A program made the position numbers and the translations under genes. From contig NC_069658.1 in the NCBI RefSeq assembly GCF_027244095.1, positions 50,083,001-50,147,000 of the forward strand: a stretch of 64,000 bases of DNA. Reading direction: 5' to 3'. Below the pieces are notes generated by a model. The model was not told where the DNA came from. It worked only from the letters and a program-made list of their open reading frames with translations, and did not search any database. The stretch comes from Hemicordylus capensis. Its lineage: Eukaryota > Chordata > Lepidosauria > Squamata > Cordylidae. This document shows positions 53,300 to 64,000 of the stretch, one piece after another; the stretch's first letter is position 1, and each line of letters starts with the position of its first letter.

Positions 53300-53625
53300 G
53301 CCTGCTAAGGAGGCAAAAAAGCACCTTTTTAAAAGTGCTGACTCTCTTATATTTAGCAGAGGGAGAGCAACTGTCTCTATCCATCCCCTGCACAGTGTCT
53401 TTCCAGTGGCTGTTGCCGGTGTCTGCTTTGAAAACAAACAAACATATGTGTGTGTGTGTGTGTGTGTGCGTGCGTGTGTATAAATAATGAGTCAGTTTGA
53501 GAGAGGAAATAATTTTCTTATATAATTTTTCTATGTAAACAACTTGGATAACGTTGCTGTTGTTGAAAAGCAGTACATAATTATTTTAATAAATAATAAT
53601 AATAACAACAACAACAGCAACAACA
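53300..53625 (+). mobile_element. L2-like 3' fragment with microsatellite insertions
   Basis: GGAGAGCAACTGTCTCTATC, CAGTGGCTGTTGCCGGTGTC and TATGTAAACAACTTGGATAA, then AATAAATAATAATAATAACA. A TG/CG repeat (53447-53478) lies within it. Confidence 0.65.
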
Positions 53626-53670
53626 ATGTCTACCATCCCAAGAACCGGAGTAATGGCAGCAAGTTCAGAT

Positions 53671-53945
53671 CATAGGGACATAGGAAGTCCATCTTGCTCA
53701 GTATTGCCTACACAGAGTGGCAGCAGCTTCTCCAAGGTTTCAGGCAGGAGTCTCTCTCATAACTTGGAACCTTCTGCATGCAAGCATGCAGATGCTCTTC
53801 CCAGAGCATCTGGGAAGGCCCCATCCCCTAAGGGGAAAAATTTACAGTGCTGGCATTTGTCATCTCCCATTCAAATGCAAACCAAGGCAGAACCTGTTCA
53901 GCAAAGGGGGCAATTATGCTTGTGCTACCACAAGACCAGGGCTGA
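53671..53945 (-). mobile_element. 5S-headed SINE, older copy
   Basis: CATAGGAAGTCCATCTTGCT at the left and CAAGGCAGAACCTGTTCAGC at the right keep the family plan, with more changes than the copies near 36 kb. It also retains GCATGCAAGCATGCAGATGC in the tRNA-like middle. Confidence 0.75.
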
Positions 53946-54049
53946 CATCTAGAGTCATGTTTTGAATAGTACTCCTCAGGGAATAGTCTAAAAGATAGGA
54001 CTTTCCTCAGTAAATTTACTAGCAGCAAGGTTTTAAGGATCTTATATAT

Positions 54050-54326
54050 TCAACATTAAATAGCAAAAAAAGAGAGAGAGTATATTTTAAGGATTGTTAT
54101 AAATAAGTATACCTTGAAATATGTATACCCTGAAATAGCCAACTATATGGATACTAAGTTCCGAGTAATAATCTAATAACTAAGTTCCGGGTAATAATCA
54201 CCAGTGATTATTACTCAGAAGTACCCATATCTCTGGCTGTTCCAAGGTGCGTGTGTGTGCATGTGTACATATGAACATATGTAGTAATCCTGAAATATGC
54301 TGCATTTTGCTATTTAATATTTCATT
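54050..54326. mobile_element. Palindromic MITE, about 275 bp, family unknown
   Basis: The ends AACATTAAATAGCAAAA and TTTTGCTATTTAATATTT are inverted. Further in, TCCGAGTAATAATC pairs with GATTATTACTCAGAA. The core GTAATAATCACCAGTGATTATTAC is a perfect palindrome around CA. The target duplication is not clear; flanking TA would suit a Tc1/mariner relative. Confidence 0.55.
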
Positions 54327-55239
54327 ATTCCCCCTATACTAGCAGCCTGATCCTTCCTGGGAAGGAAATGCTGTCGATTTCACAGGTTCTTGACTTCAGT
54401 TGGCACCTACCAGACTGTAGAGGGGGAAATGTGTTGCAGTGCGGAAATCGGCTGAATAATGCAGGCCCCACATGGGTTGAGGATCAGGCGGCCACAGCTA
54501 ACGGGCATTATCCTGAGATTCAAGATGTTCACCTCGGAACTGAAACTAGTTCTTCTCCCCAGGGAGGAGCGGGACGATTTCTGTGCACAGGCAGGGCAGA
54601 TGGAGAAGGGCCGCGAGAAAAGGCCCTGCTGGTGCTGAGTGCATGAAAAGCAAGAATTACAGCCACGAAGAGGCCTCTTAGCACCTTCTGCTCTGCAATA
54701 AAGACCCGGAGACCCCATCTGGGACCCCATCCTCCTCTCCAGGATACCGGAGCTGCCACCGCTGTCCTGGAGGGCAAAAAACCTGCAGAGCTGCTACAAT
54801 CTTTCCCAGGCAAGAGGTAAATTTTGTGTACTTTCCTGGAGTTCGTAATGAGAAAACATTTCAGGGCCTTCTGGAGGCTGCCAGAAAGGGGATCTTAACC
54901 CAGCCGTTGACGTGAAAGCTTCCCCTTATTCTTTAACAACAGCTGTATGTGGTCGGCGGACGCAAATATCAGCGTCCTGGATTCAAAAGGAAATGTACTT
55001 ATCCTTAACGCTTTTGAATTTTGAAAATGTTTTGAATTTTTTTCTCCCAATCATGAGAGTGGTGGGAAATGAGGGCAAAACCTTAAATTACTTTTATCTT
55101 GAATGTGGAGCCAAATGTTGGCCAGGTTTAGGTGCAATCCTAAGTACATTTACTTGTAGGACTTACTTGTGGGGCTTACTTCTGAGTAAACATCCTGAGG
55201 GGTGGGCCAGTCGAACAAGGCAGTTTCTTAGGGCAAGAG

Positions 55240-55371
55240 TTCCCAACCTTGGTCCCCAGATGATATTGTCGGACTTCAACACCTATCCACAAGGTCCATA
55301 CGGGCTTGTGGCTGGGGATGATGGGATATGTAGTCCGACAACATCTGGGGACCCAAGGATGGGAACCCCTC
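55240..55371. mobile_element. hAT-type MITE, diverged
   Basis: AGTTCCCAACCTTGGTCCCC and GGGACCCAAGGATGGGAACC pair, with GTTGTCGG-type arms and GGGATATGTAGTCCGACAAC. The target duplication is not clear. Confidence 0.65.
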
Positions 55372-56598
55372 TGTTGGTAGATGGGTTACCTTATTCATCA
55401 GGACAGAACCTTCAAAGGTCCCTATCCACACCCCTTGGATTAATCTTAGAAGCCAGCCTCTTTCGTGGGGATGTGCGATTTGGCTCTTCTGACTGGATAT
55501 GTTGCGTAGTCCAAATACAGACTAAATATATGAACGAGAGGGGTTGCTTCTTGTTCACATATGTAATGCATCAGTGTTCCCCCACCCCGCCCCGCAAGGA
55601 ACTCTCTATTAAGATATTAAAGAACCAAGTGGAAACTACTGGAGGTTTAACCTTATAAAAGCATAAATATTTAGGTATGTTGGCTTGCACTCAGCCATAG
55701 ATTTACAGCTATGTAAACATATTCAGGGTTGCGCTGCAGCCATCTTTTTCCCTTAGACGTAAGTGGCATTGATTTCATGGAATTCACTTCCAAGTAAGCA
55801 GGATGGCAATTGCGATTCGATTTAAGTTGGACCAAGTTCAGTAGAATGAAAGCGGCTTATACCCAGTTTCTTCTGTTTAACCGGGTCTTGGGTCTGGCAA
55901 ATGTACACAGGCCAGAGGTGTTGGGGGAAATCCAGCCTCTTAGCGCAGTCTTTAAAACTGAGGCTGAAACAGGAAGCTCTTCTCTCCAGTAGGCTGCTTC
56001 TGGGTTGCATTACTCAGTGAAAACAAAATCATACACCGTAGAAGCTGATTCTCAGTCTACATTTTTGTATTGATTCCAAGGGATGTATGCAATTCTCTCT
56101 CAGTCACTTTCCATCCTTTCCCCCACTCTCTCAGGTTAGCCATCATTAAATGCATGTGAACAAGATAGTTTGATTTGATTTAATGTTGGTACACCGCCTT
56201 TCCATTCACAATGCCATTAAAAACATAACATTCAAATATATTTTTTTAATTTCTGTCTCCTTTCATCTCTTTTTTAAATCTCCCCACCCTCCCCTTTTTT
56301 TGCTTGGGTAGGGGTGGTTATGGATGGTAGTTCTATATTGGGAAATGTTTGGACTGACATTTGACCTTATGTTCAATACTCATGCAACCTCTGAACATTG
56401 TATGCGGGTACAAATCTGTAGCAGGTACAGTTATTCACTTGTTGAATGCAGATACAGAATAGCAGTAGACTTGCTATCTGTGCCTTGCATTTGAGGAGGC
56501 TTGTATCCAGGTTCACTTTTTTTTAATGAATGCAGGTACAGTCATTCACACAAAAACATGTAGGTGTGCACAGACATCTAAACCCAGGTACAATGTAA

Positions 56599-56849
56599 TG
56601 AAGTCATCCACACAATCAAAAACTGTGTTATACCCTACTTTGGGAACTGTTTGTGTGTAGAACCTTTGGTTGTGTGGAAGCAAGGTAAGAGGAAAACCAG
56701 GACAGTTTTCCTTTCTACCTTGCTTCCACACAATCACTTCTGCCCAGGTTTTCTTCTTGCCTTGCTTTTACACAACTGAAAATTGGGAGAACACACAGTT
56801 CCCAAAACTGGGTAGAACACAGTTTTTGATTGTGTGAATGACTTCAATG
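56599..56849. mobile_element. Palindromic MITE, about 250 bp, family unknown
   Basis: TGAAGTCATCCACACAATCA and TGATTGTGTGAATGACTTCA are near-perfect ends. An inner pair GGTTGTGTGGAAGCAAGGTA and ACCTTGCTTCCACACAATC makes it a nested palindrome. AATGT occurs at both edges, but a clean duplication is not proved. Confidence 0.6.
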
Positions 56850-57389
56850 TCTGAATAGGTTTAGTGGGTTTCTAATTCAGGAAAATTAATGGGAGGAGGG
56901 CTGTGGGGATGACAACATTGTTAACACTGATTTTGTTAATGTTTTTTTGATCCTTTGAGTCACCTAGAATTTTGTTTTAAAGCCTCTAACAAACAAAAAG
57001 TCCTTTGGGTAACAAATACTTTCAAGCCAGGGTTAAATGATTCTTCATAGTCAGCCGTCCATTGGAGGGAGGCGAAGATGTTAATTAGTGATCTACAAGT
57101 CGCCATTGCAAATCCTCCCTACAGTAACTTCATGAGTGGGGGGCGGGTTGCTGCTTCATAGGATGGAAGACCTAAACATCTTCCCGCGGGAGGGGGAAAT
57201 TCATGATTCGCTATCCAGAAAATGTGTTTAGGCTCAGATCATGCCAATTGGACCCAGCGACTTCAGCGGACCTGATTTGTGGATCGAGGCCTAATAGATA
57301 GTAAGCCAGACAACCCCACAGTAAGAGTTTGGGTGAAGTAAGGCTATTCAGTCCAAGTTAAGCATGTTTAAAACTGCTATCCTATGCAC

Positions 57390-57810
57390 AGGGAGGGGTA
57401 CACTTGTTTATTTATTAACATTTGTATACCGTCCCATCAAAAAGGCTCTGGGTGGTGCAAAACAAAAGTAAAAGTACGTAGGCTTGGACTGTAGCTCCCA
57501 TTAATTTCAGTGGGCGAGAACAAAGCACACACCCAACATTAAGGACTTTCCCATGAGATCTGAAGCACTCCTTTCGCATAGTTACTCTGGAGTAATTTTA
57601 ACTGACTTCAGTGAAGTTTTACGCCCAACCCAAGTAAATTGTTTTAGGCTAGCAACCTATGTAGAGTATTTCTATGTATATTGACACATTAGGAACTCCA
57701 CTGTATTCAGCGGAGGTTGCTCCCAGATAAATGCGGTAAATGCTTTTATGCTGTTAACCGCCTACAGACTTAGTGGGCTGTATACAAATTTATTAAATAA
57801 TTACATAAAT
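57390..57810. mobile_element. Weak L2-like tail fragments
   Basis: TTGTTTATTTATTAACATTT with GTATACCGTCCCATCAAAAA (57400-57450) and TTAACCGCCTACAGACTTAG with AAATTTATTAAATAATTACA (57755-57805) are short tail-like pieces, the first on minus, the second on plus. Confidence 0.4.
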
Positions 57811-59438
57811 GATCACAGGATAGCAGCCTAAAAATGCTCCAGCAAGGAAATGAGTAATAATTTATCAGCTGATGTTTGTTATCTTCCTCCCTTCTTAAGC
57901 AGTATTTCCCTGTCTCTTAAAATAAATATTCAGCTACTAATGACCACCAAGTTTTTAAAAATACCAGTTGCTGTGGGGGTAGGAATGGAACTGATTGGTG
58001 TAGCCACACAACCTAAGAGGTTACGTTTAAACTAAGCTGCTTTATAAAACTACTGAAATCACTGTTCCCCCCGCCCTTGTGTTATCAGGTTTAATATTTT
58101 CCAGTCTAGATTTCAAGGATCCTGACTTTTTCCAAGTCAGGCTCTGATACAATTATATTTAATTATATTGTTGTCACTTTCCGCCCAGACATTAGTATCA
58201 AGAACACCACTCCACGTTGAGAGTAAGCTTTAAGGTTTCTAGCCATAAAGTAAGCTGTTTTGTAAACTGTATGCATTGCATTAGATAAATATGTATATTT
58301 AGTGTCTTATAAATAATGCACACCTTAAAGGAAGCACTTGATGCAGATAGAATCAGTCAGAATAACAACTTAATTCGTTCTCCCCAGATTTGTAGGGGAA
58401 GCAATATGTAAGTAACATTCTTATTTGAAGTTCCCGTTGAAATCGGAAGAATGACTAATCCACAACTCAGTCAAACTTGAAGTGCCTGGCTTACATTCAA
58501 GTGCCTCGACTTTCCTGTCTCCTGGAACGGGTCTGTGTAAGTATATATCATCTCTAGATTAAGAAGTAATACCCATTGACATGGATGTGAGATTTGGCAC
58601 CGGTTTCATTGATTTGTGGGCTCTACTGTTGTTAGTGGAAGCCCTTGAACTAATAGAAGCAGAGGTAGGATGCAGCCAGGAGAATAAAAATGACAAAAAC
58701 AGAGAACAGACTCTTTCAAAGCGGAATAGAAGGAGCTGGATCTGTGTCGCTAGTTCATCCTGCGATGACTGTTGCAGTCCTTCCGGGCTGTGGAATGGGC
58801 CCAGAGGACAGTTCGCTCTTGACCTTTGGCAGTGGAGCCTTTCTCAACTCTACATAGATGGCGCTTTTTGATGCAAACCAAGCCCCGCCCCCATGCTTTC
58901 GCCAAGCGGGGCTTTTCCTTGCCACTGTGGCTGAGTGGTTGGCTAAAGGATCCTACTTCAAACACCAGATCGATGCTGTTCTACTCGCGAGTAATCCCAG
59001 TGGTGTCAACGGGCACGGAGGTGGTCCCTTGTCAGCGGGGGGCTAGGGGAGTCCAAAATGAGGGAAGGACAAGGTGAGTAGCTGCGCACGCGCCTTGAGA
59101 GCTTGGTCTAAAACTTTGGCAGCAGCTTAAGGGGAAACTACCTGGCAGGAAGGGGGCACACTCACTCACCTGGCAGTAATCCCTGAGCAGTCACTCTCCT
59201 CATTGAAAACAACGGGGCTTAGTCCGAGTTACCTTTGTTTTCTTCCGAATAAACAGACTAAAAACAGCTGCCATCCAGACTAAATTACTCACGAGTAGAA
59301 ATTAAAGGGAAGTTGTTAGTCATGACTAGTGTATCCCATTAATTTCAACGGGACAGCTCATGAGTAATTTAATAATGCCAGGCATTGTCATCGTGACATC
59401 GAAACTAGGTGACGTTGTAATTTTCGTGTACATATTTT

Positions 59439-59601
59439 CAGGGACGTAGCTATAATTGAGAGGATGGGTTCAAAGAACCCGCCCCAAGCTCCAGAGACCA
59501 CCGCTCCACCCCTTCCTATTTTCTTCATTATCTCTCTCACGCTGATGGGCCTCCAGGGGAGGGGTGAACACAGCCCCCCCTCTCCCCTCGCTACACCTCT
59601 G
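59439..59601. mobile_element. hAT-like MITE, 163 bp
   Basis: The ends CAGGGACGTAGC and GCTACACCTCTG are inverted with three mismatches. The flanks CATATTTT (59431-59438) and CGTATTCT (59602-59609) agree at six of eight positions, consistent with an old 8-bp duplication. Confidence 0.65.
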
Positions 59602-60749
59602 CGTATTCTAATTATAATGTATGCAGTTTCAGCTTTTTAAATACATATATTCAACCTGTCCGAAAATGGGAGGTATTTGGGGAGAATTCGATTAGCAGCC
59701 CAATCCTAGGAAAGCGTACTTGGAAGTAAATCCTAGTTTGTTCGTTGACATTTACATTGAAACAAACTCACTGGATGGAACTGGGTAAACACGCTCGGAT
59801 CAGATTGTGCCATAGATAAAACCTGGGGGCAAACATCTAACGCAAACCCCACGTCGCGGTTCGTAGAACCAGGATGAACTTGGAGACAACTTCTGCCTCC
59901 AAGACTAAGACTGTACTGTTCGCCGAGGCCTGTAAATTATAAACGATATCATAGGACGTTTGGGAGAGCAACAGGGTAAGATTGTAAAGTCCTTTGCACA
60001 AGAAGTCCCTCCTACTCACGTTTACTCGGAAGTAAATATCCCACGACTTTCAAGGGGATTGACCATTTTAGTACAGAGACTGCAATCCTAAACTCTCTGT
60101 GAGACTTGCTCCCAAGTAAACATGTTTAGATTGGTCTGCTGGGCAAAGACCGTAGAATTCAATGGGATTTCCTTCTGAGTAAAGACGCATAGGACCGAAT
60201 TGTCAATGTGCCTATAAAAATGGTGGTGGCGGTAACAGGGTATAAGTGACACGATCCTGCGAAAGTTCTCCTGAGAGATACCAACTAAAGTGAATGAGAA
60301 CCACAGAAGAACAGCTTTTGCTCAGCTCCTGTCCCATTCATTTCAATGGGGATTCCCATGGTGGAGCACTCCTCTCCGGATGGTTTGTGGCCTCCAACAT
60401 ACAGATTCCCCGCCAATATCCTCACACAGCCTGGGCTGCTGTAAGGAAGGATTTCCTGGTGGTCTGGGGGAATTCGCCTGCAGCATAGTCCTACAGTACA
60501 TGTGGTGCCTCTGTGAGAAGGGTGCATCGGTTTGCAGCAGGAATATCCGTCTCTCTGTCGCACTGGGGTCCCTTATTCTTTCTCTGTGCAAATGAAGAGA
60601 CCGAAGTGCTTCCTGTCTTCTTCATCGGGTTGCTGTGAGGGAGAAAATGAACGGCCGAGTACAGTTAGGTTGTCTCAACCTCCGACCCTCATAAAAACGT
60701 CGCTGGCCCTTAAAACGTCTTAAAATAAATCTATACAAGTTTTTTTAAA

Positions 60750-60893
60750 AAAATAAAAAATATACACCTCTGTAATAACATAGGTAAGGTTGGATCAATC
60801 AATCATCAATCAAAATAAAAAATACACGCCTCTGTAATAATATAGGTAAGGTTGGATCAATCAATCATCTTTATTCGGTCCATTGACCAGCAA
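60750..60893 (-). repeat. Tandem duplication at a LINE 3' tail
   Basis: A unit of about 60 bases (AATAAAAAATA...CACCTCTGTAATAA...CATAGGTAAGGTTGGATC) occurs twice at about 60750-60811 and 60812-60870. The second runs into ATCTTTATTCGGTCCATTGA then CCAGCAATAA. On the minus strand that is a LINE-type end followed by GATT repeats. Confidence 0.6.
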
Positions 60894-60957
60894 TAAGGTT
60901 GGATCTGATAGGCCGCTCCAGCGCCAGGGTCTCTAACCATAATTTCATTGGACTAAA

Positions 60958-61085
60958 TATTTATTTCTATCCGCCTTTCTTCCACTATGGAGTTTAGGGA
61001 GGTGCCCAGGAGGTCACCCATCCAAGCACCAGCCAGGCTAGCACCTGCTTAGCTTCAGCAAGGCACGTACCCTCATACCATGCCA
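60958..61085 (-). mobile_element. SINE3-type 5S-rRNA-derived SINE (different family)
   Basis: On the minus strand: TGAAGCTAAGCAGGTGCTAG, then GGTGCTTGGATGGGTGACCT. This tracks the 5S rRNA internal promoter more closely than the other SINEs here, and ends in AAAGGCGGATAGAAATAAAT. It lacks the CR1-like tail of the 2068/8815 family. Confidence 0.75.
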
Positions 61086-62435
61086 ATCCATATTTAGCTC
61101 AGTGGCAAATGTGCATAACTTTCCAGGCCCCGTGTTTTAACTACGGGTCGCTGCAAAGTAATCCGGTTTAAATCAAAGTTTGCTGGATTAAATGCCGTGT
61201 GGATTGGGGTGTTATAACAATCATTGATCTCATATACCTTTATAGCTGGTTTTGGAGAGCCAGAGTTTAACTCAGAGAGAGTTTTGAAGAGTTATCTTGA
61301 AGGGCTGTCTTGGCAGCCCAAGAGCTATCTTTGGACTGATCTGTAAATGCACACAGAGGCCGGCACTCCATCCCATACACATTTGCTTGGTCACGCCATA
61401 GGTTTTAACTCAGGCCCATCCTATGTCAGTGTAATCGGAACTAAGGCCCATTGTTCCGAGTGGGTCTTGTTCGCCCATAAGTGTGCTTAGGAGCGCAGCC
61501 TTAAGACCGATCCTCTGCAGAGTTAGGCGCGCCTGAAATACCCACTGATCTCAATGGGCCTCTTAAGCACGCCTAACTCGGGGCGCCCTACTGCTGGACT
61601 CGGGCTGGTGTCGCGTGAGTGGTTTCCTGGATCGCAGCCAAATTCTAACTTGGCATGTATCGGCTTTGCACCCCAGATAGATATTTGGAGAAAGCAGCGG
61701 GTTCTCATATTTTGGGACTTGGGGAGGGGAGGAGGAGGAATTCGCAGCCTATATAGCCTAAGGAGCTCACTCAAATCCCTCGCCAAGAGAAATCTGGATC
61801 TTTGGGTTGAAAAATCGGCTTCCTTCTACGGAAACTGTTGACAGGAACCCAGAGGATTAGTCGCATTCCACTCCGGATCATTTTTTTTTTCCTGGCAACG
61901 TTTGGAAACGATTGATCCTTCCCAAAGCCATAAACAATGTCCAGAGAAAATGTCCAGAGAAGACTGCGCTTTCCTTTCCTTGCCTTTTCGCCCTGCGAGT
62001 CCCCTTGGCTGCTTTTGCCAGAAAGTTGACGGGAGATTTTTTGACAGGAGTTTTTTGCTCCTTCATAAAATATTTCGGTTTAAATCATTCACTTTCGGTT
62101 TCCCTTGTTGCTCTTTCTTTTGCAGTCTCCGTCTGTTCTGGGGAGTGGCGGGGAGTGGGGGGCTTTGTGTCTAGCAGTCGTTGAGGCGGTGGCGGTGTAG
62201 AATTGAACTGCCAACGGGGAGGGAAATGAGATATTTGTGACTCGGGACAGGTTCCACGCTCCGTCCCACATGCTCTCTGCCGTTTTCCCAGCTGAAAATA
62301 GGTACCCTTTCCTGAGGTCTGTCTTGAGACAGAAGCTCTTCACTGTGGGGCGGAAACAAACCACAACAAGCCATTTGCTGACTCAAGAGGGCTTTGGAAA
62401 CGTTTACTCTGGAGGATCGCCCTACAGGGGTTATC

Positions 62436-62575
62436 CAGCTCGGGTCCCCACTGCCCAGATGATGTTGGAGAACTACAACTCTTATCATCCCGAAGGTCAT
62501 TGTGACGGGGGATGATAGGAGTTGTAGTCCAACAACATCTGCGGACCCAAGGTGGAGAACACCTTCACTAAAAAA
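62436..62575. mobile_element. hAT-type MITE, diverged
   Basis: GGGTCCCCACTGCCCAGATG, GAACTACAACTCTTATCATC and the facing GATAGGAGTTGTAGTCCAAC, ATCTGCGGACCCAAGGTGGA are the arms. The target duplication is not clear. Confidence 0.65.
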
Positions 62576-63094
62576 CACATATTAACCTTAGCTGCCACAA
62601 ACCTGCATCTTTTTCAGTGTGCCAAGCAAAGTTAGTTCTCTGGGCGGCTAGTTGTAAGTAGCCCAGATAACAATTTGTTATGGGGCGGCAAACAAATAAA
62701 ACCTATTATTAATATTAGTTCCCGGCTTAGAGGGGAAAAACATAGTTGTTATGCAGAAAAGGATATTAGCTCCAGCAACACTACGGACAAGGAAACAGAC
62801 GCTTAGGTAGTTTAATAAGAACATATGTGGCGTCTTATCCTCAATAGAGAATGCATTGATTTGGAAAGAAATCGTAAGGTCGTAATAAATGTGGACTTAA
62901 ACCGCGCCGAATTGAAAGGCATTTCTCACCAAGGACTAGCGGAGGAATCTAATTGATTTCACTGGTTTCTCTCAAGTAAAGCGTCACTGCTACAAGGTGG
63001 GTGGTGATGACAAGTCTAGATGGTTTTCAAAGGGGATGCGAGAAATTCAGGGAAGATAATTAAACAGAAGCTCCACCTTAAGAAATAGTTTGTC

Positions 63095-63221
63095 ACGGAA
63101 CACCAGTCGCTGGAGGAGCGCTTTTGCCAACGTGGGAGTTTCCTGGCTGACCGCTGTGGGAAGCAGGATGCTGGGTGTAATGGCCTTTGGCCTGATCTAT
63201 CAGGGCTCTTCTTATGTTCTC
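63095..63221 (+). mobile_element. CR1 3' end, plus strand
   Basis: GAAGCAGGATGCTGGGTGTA, GCCTTTGGCCTGATCTATCA, then GGGCTCTTCTTATGTTCTCA is the CR1 terminus in forward orientation. Confidence 0.75.
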
Positions 63222-63824
63222 ATACCATACAGTCTGAGTAAATGCATATTTACTCAGAAGTAAATCCCATTGAATTGCATTGGGTTGCAGCTTTAGAATG
63301 GTATCCTCTGTCATACACCATTATTAGGGGCATATTTAGACAGAAATGTACAAGTGGAAATCTAAATCCCACCCTCACGAGCTTTGCTTGGAAGTAAACC
63401 TTGCTGATTCCAATGAGTCTAATTCCCACCTAATACACCAATCATACACACACACGGCACATTCATTCAATTGTATTATAAAATGCATGCTGCATACATT
63501 TCTGTGGAACTCAGTTCCAAATAAGTTTCTGGATGACCTGTGTTAAGAAATGCAAACCCTTATTTCTGTATTTCTATTCGCTAGGAAATAATTTCAGTTG
63601 AATTCAGTAAGACACACTGCATAAAGACGTTTAGACAGGACCAACGACTGAATCTGGGATTTTACCTTCCAATAAATACTACAAGATATACTTAAAGTAA
63701 CTGCGGTTAGATTGGGCACCAGTTAGGAATATATCAACCTATTAAAAACGGTAGTTGTAGGGAAATAACCCAATGAGATTTATGAATAAAACCATACAGA
63801 ATCACCACTGCGGCCTATTCTCCC

Positions 63825-64000
63825 TTTAAATTATTATTTATTATTAGTCTGAATAGATTTATATGCCGATTTTCAATTTTAAAAAAATTTCACAAATCGG
63901 CCTACATAGCAAAAGGCATGAGAAGCAGCATGAGGAAATGGTTCCCTGTCCCAAAGCAGCTCAGTCTCGAAAACACAATGAAGGGAGACCCCCAGCAACA
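63825..64000 (-). mobile_element. L2-like 3' fragment running off the window
   Basis: AAATTATTATTTATTATTAG, then TTTATATGCCGATTTTCAAT and CAAATCGGCCTACATAG, CCCTGTCCCAAAGCAGCTCA. Same plan as the other minus-strand copies, older. Confidence 0.55.

Noticed and set aside
54912-55658. 248-residue open frame on the plus strand
   Set aside because: It runs across a hAT MITE and a copy of the AGTAAGTCCC motif. No family resemblance or promoter.
58918-58975. tRNA A-box-like TGGCTGAGTGGTTGGC
   Set aside because: No matching B box or acceptor stem at the right distance.

Overview
The window is nuclear DNA from a squamate reptile (lizard or snake). The host genes are vertebrate, with GT-AG introns and CpG-island promoters. 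The repeats are those of squamates: a Sauria-type SINE with a Bov-B-like tail, CR1 LINE 3' ends, 5S-rRNA-derived SINEs, L2-like tails with AAT/ATT runs, and many short palindromic hAT MITEs. The species cannot be named from sequence alone.

Three host genes are present, in the same order and relative orientation as on human 5q13.2 (as I recall that locus), but inverted. ANKRA2 (+) enters from the left edge with its last six coding exons, which encode the ankyrin domain and stop at 9793. It converges on BTF3 (-), whose five coding exons (14416-21179) give a 162-residue beta-NAC of the BTF3b type, with a TATA-bearing CpG-island promoter near 21.5-21.7 kb. FOXD1 (+) is a single-exon forkhead gene (43511-44830) inside a large CpG island. 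BTF3 and FOXD1 are divergent, separated by about 22 kb of repeat-rich DNA.

Region by region: 0-2 kb, tail of a hAT MITE and a decayed DIRS-like fossil; 2-10 kb, ANKRA2 exons with SINE and MITE insertions in introns; 10-14 kb, convergent 3' ends and a 459-bp MITE; 14-22 kb, BTF3, with a Sauria SINE in its last intron and a non-autonomous Helitron made largely of palindromes in another; 23.3-26.2 kb, a fourfold nest (hAT holding a CR1, holding a second hAT, holding an L2-like piece); 29-32 kb, an L1-like remnant and a gag-like open frame from a virus-like retroelement; 32.3-32.9 kb, a CpG island with no known gene; 33-38 kb, SINEs, a 1.2-kb hAT and a CR1 end; 38-43 kb, repeat-poor DNA upstream of FOXD1; 43-46 kb, FOXD1; 46-52 kb, repeat-poor DNA downstream; 52-64 kb, old CR1/L2/SINE fragments and many copies of a short half-palindromic motif.

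The three host genes are not a functional pathway: ANKRA2 is an ankyrin adaptor, BTF3 is a ribosome-associated chaperone subunit, and FOXD1 is a developmental transcription factor. They are linked by old synteny. The least expected items are the Helitron built from serial perfect hairpins, the fourfold nest, the orphan CpG island upstream of the gag-like frame, and the GC-AG splice donor in BTF3.
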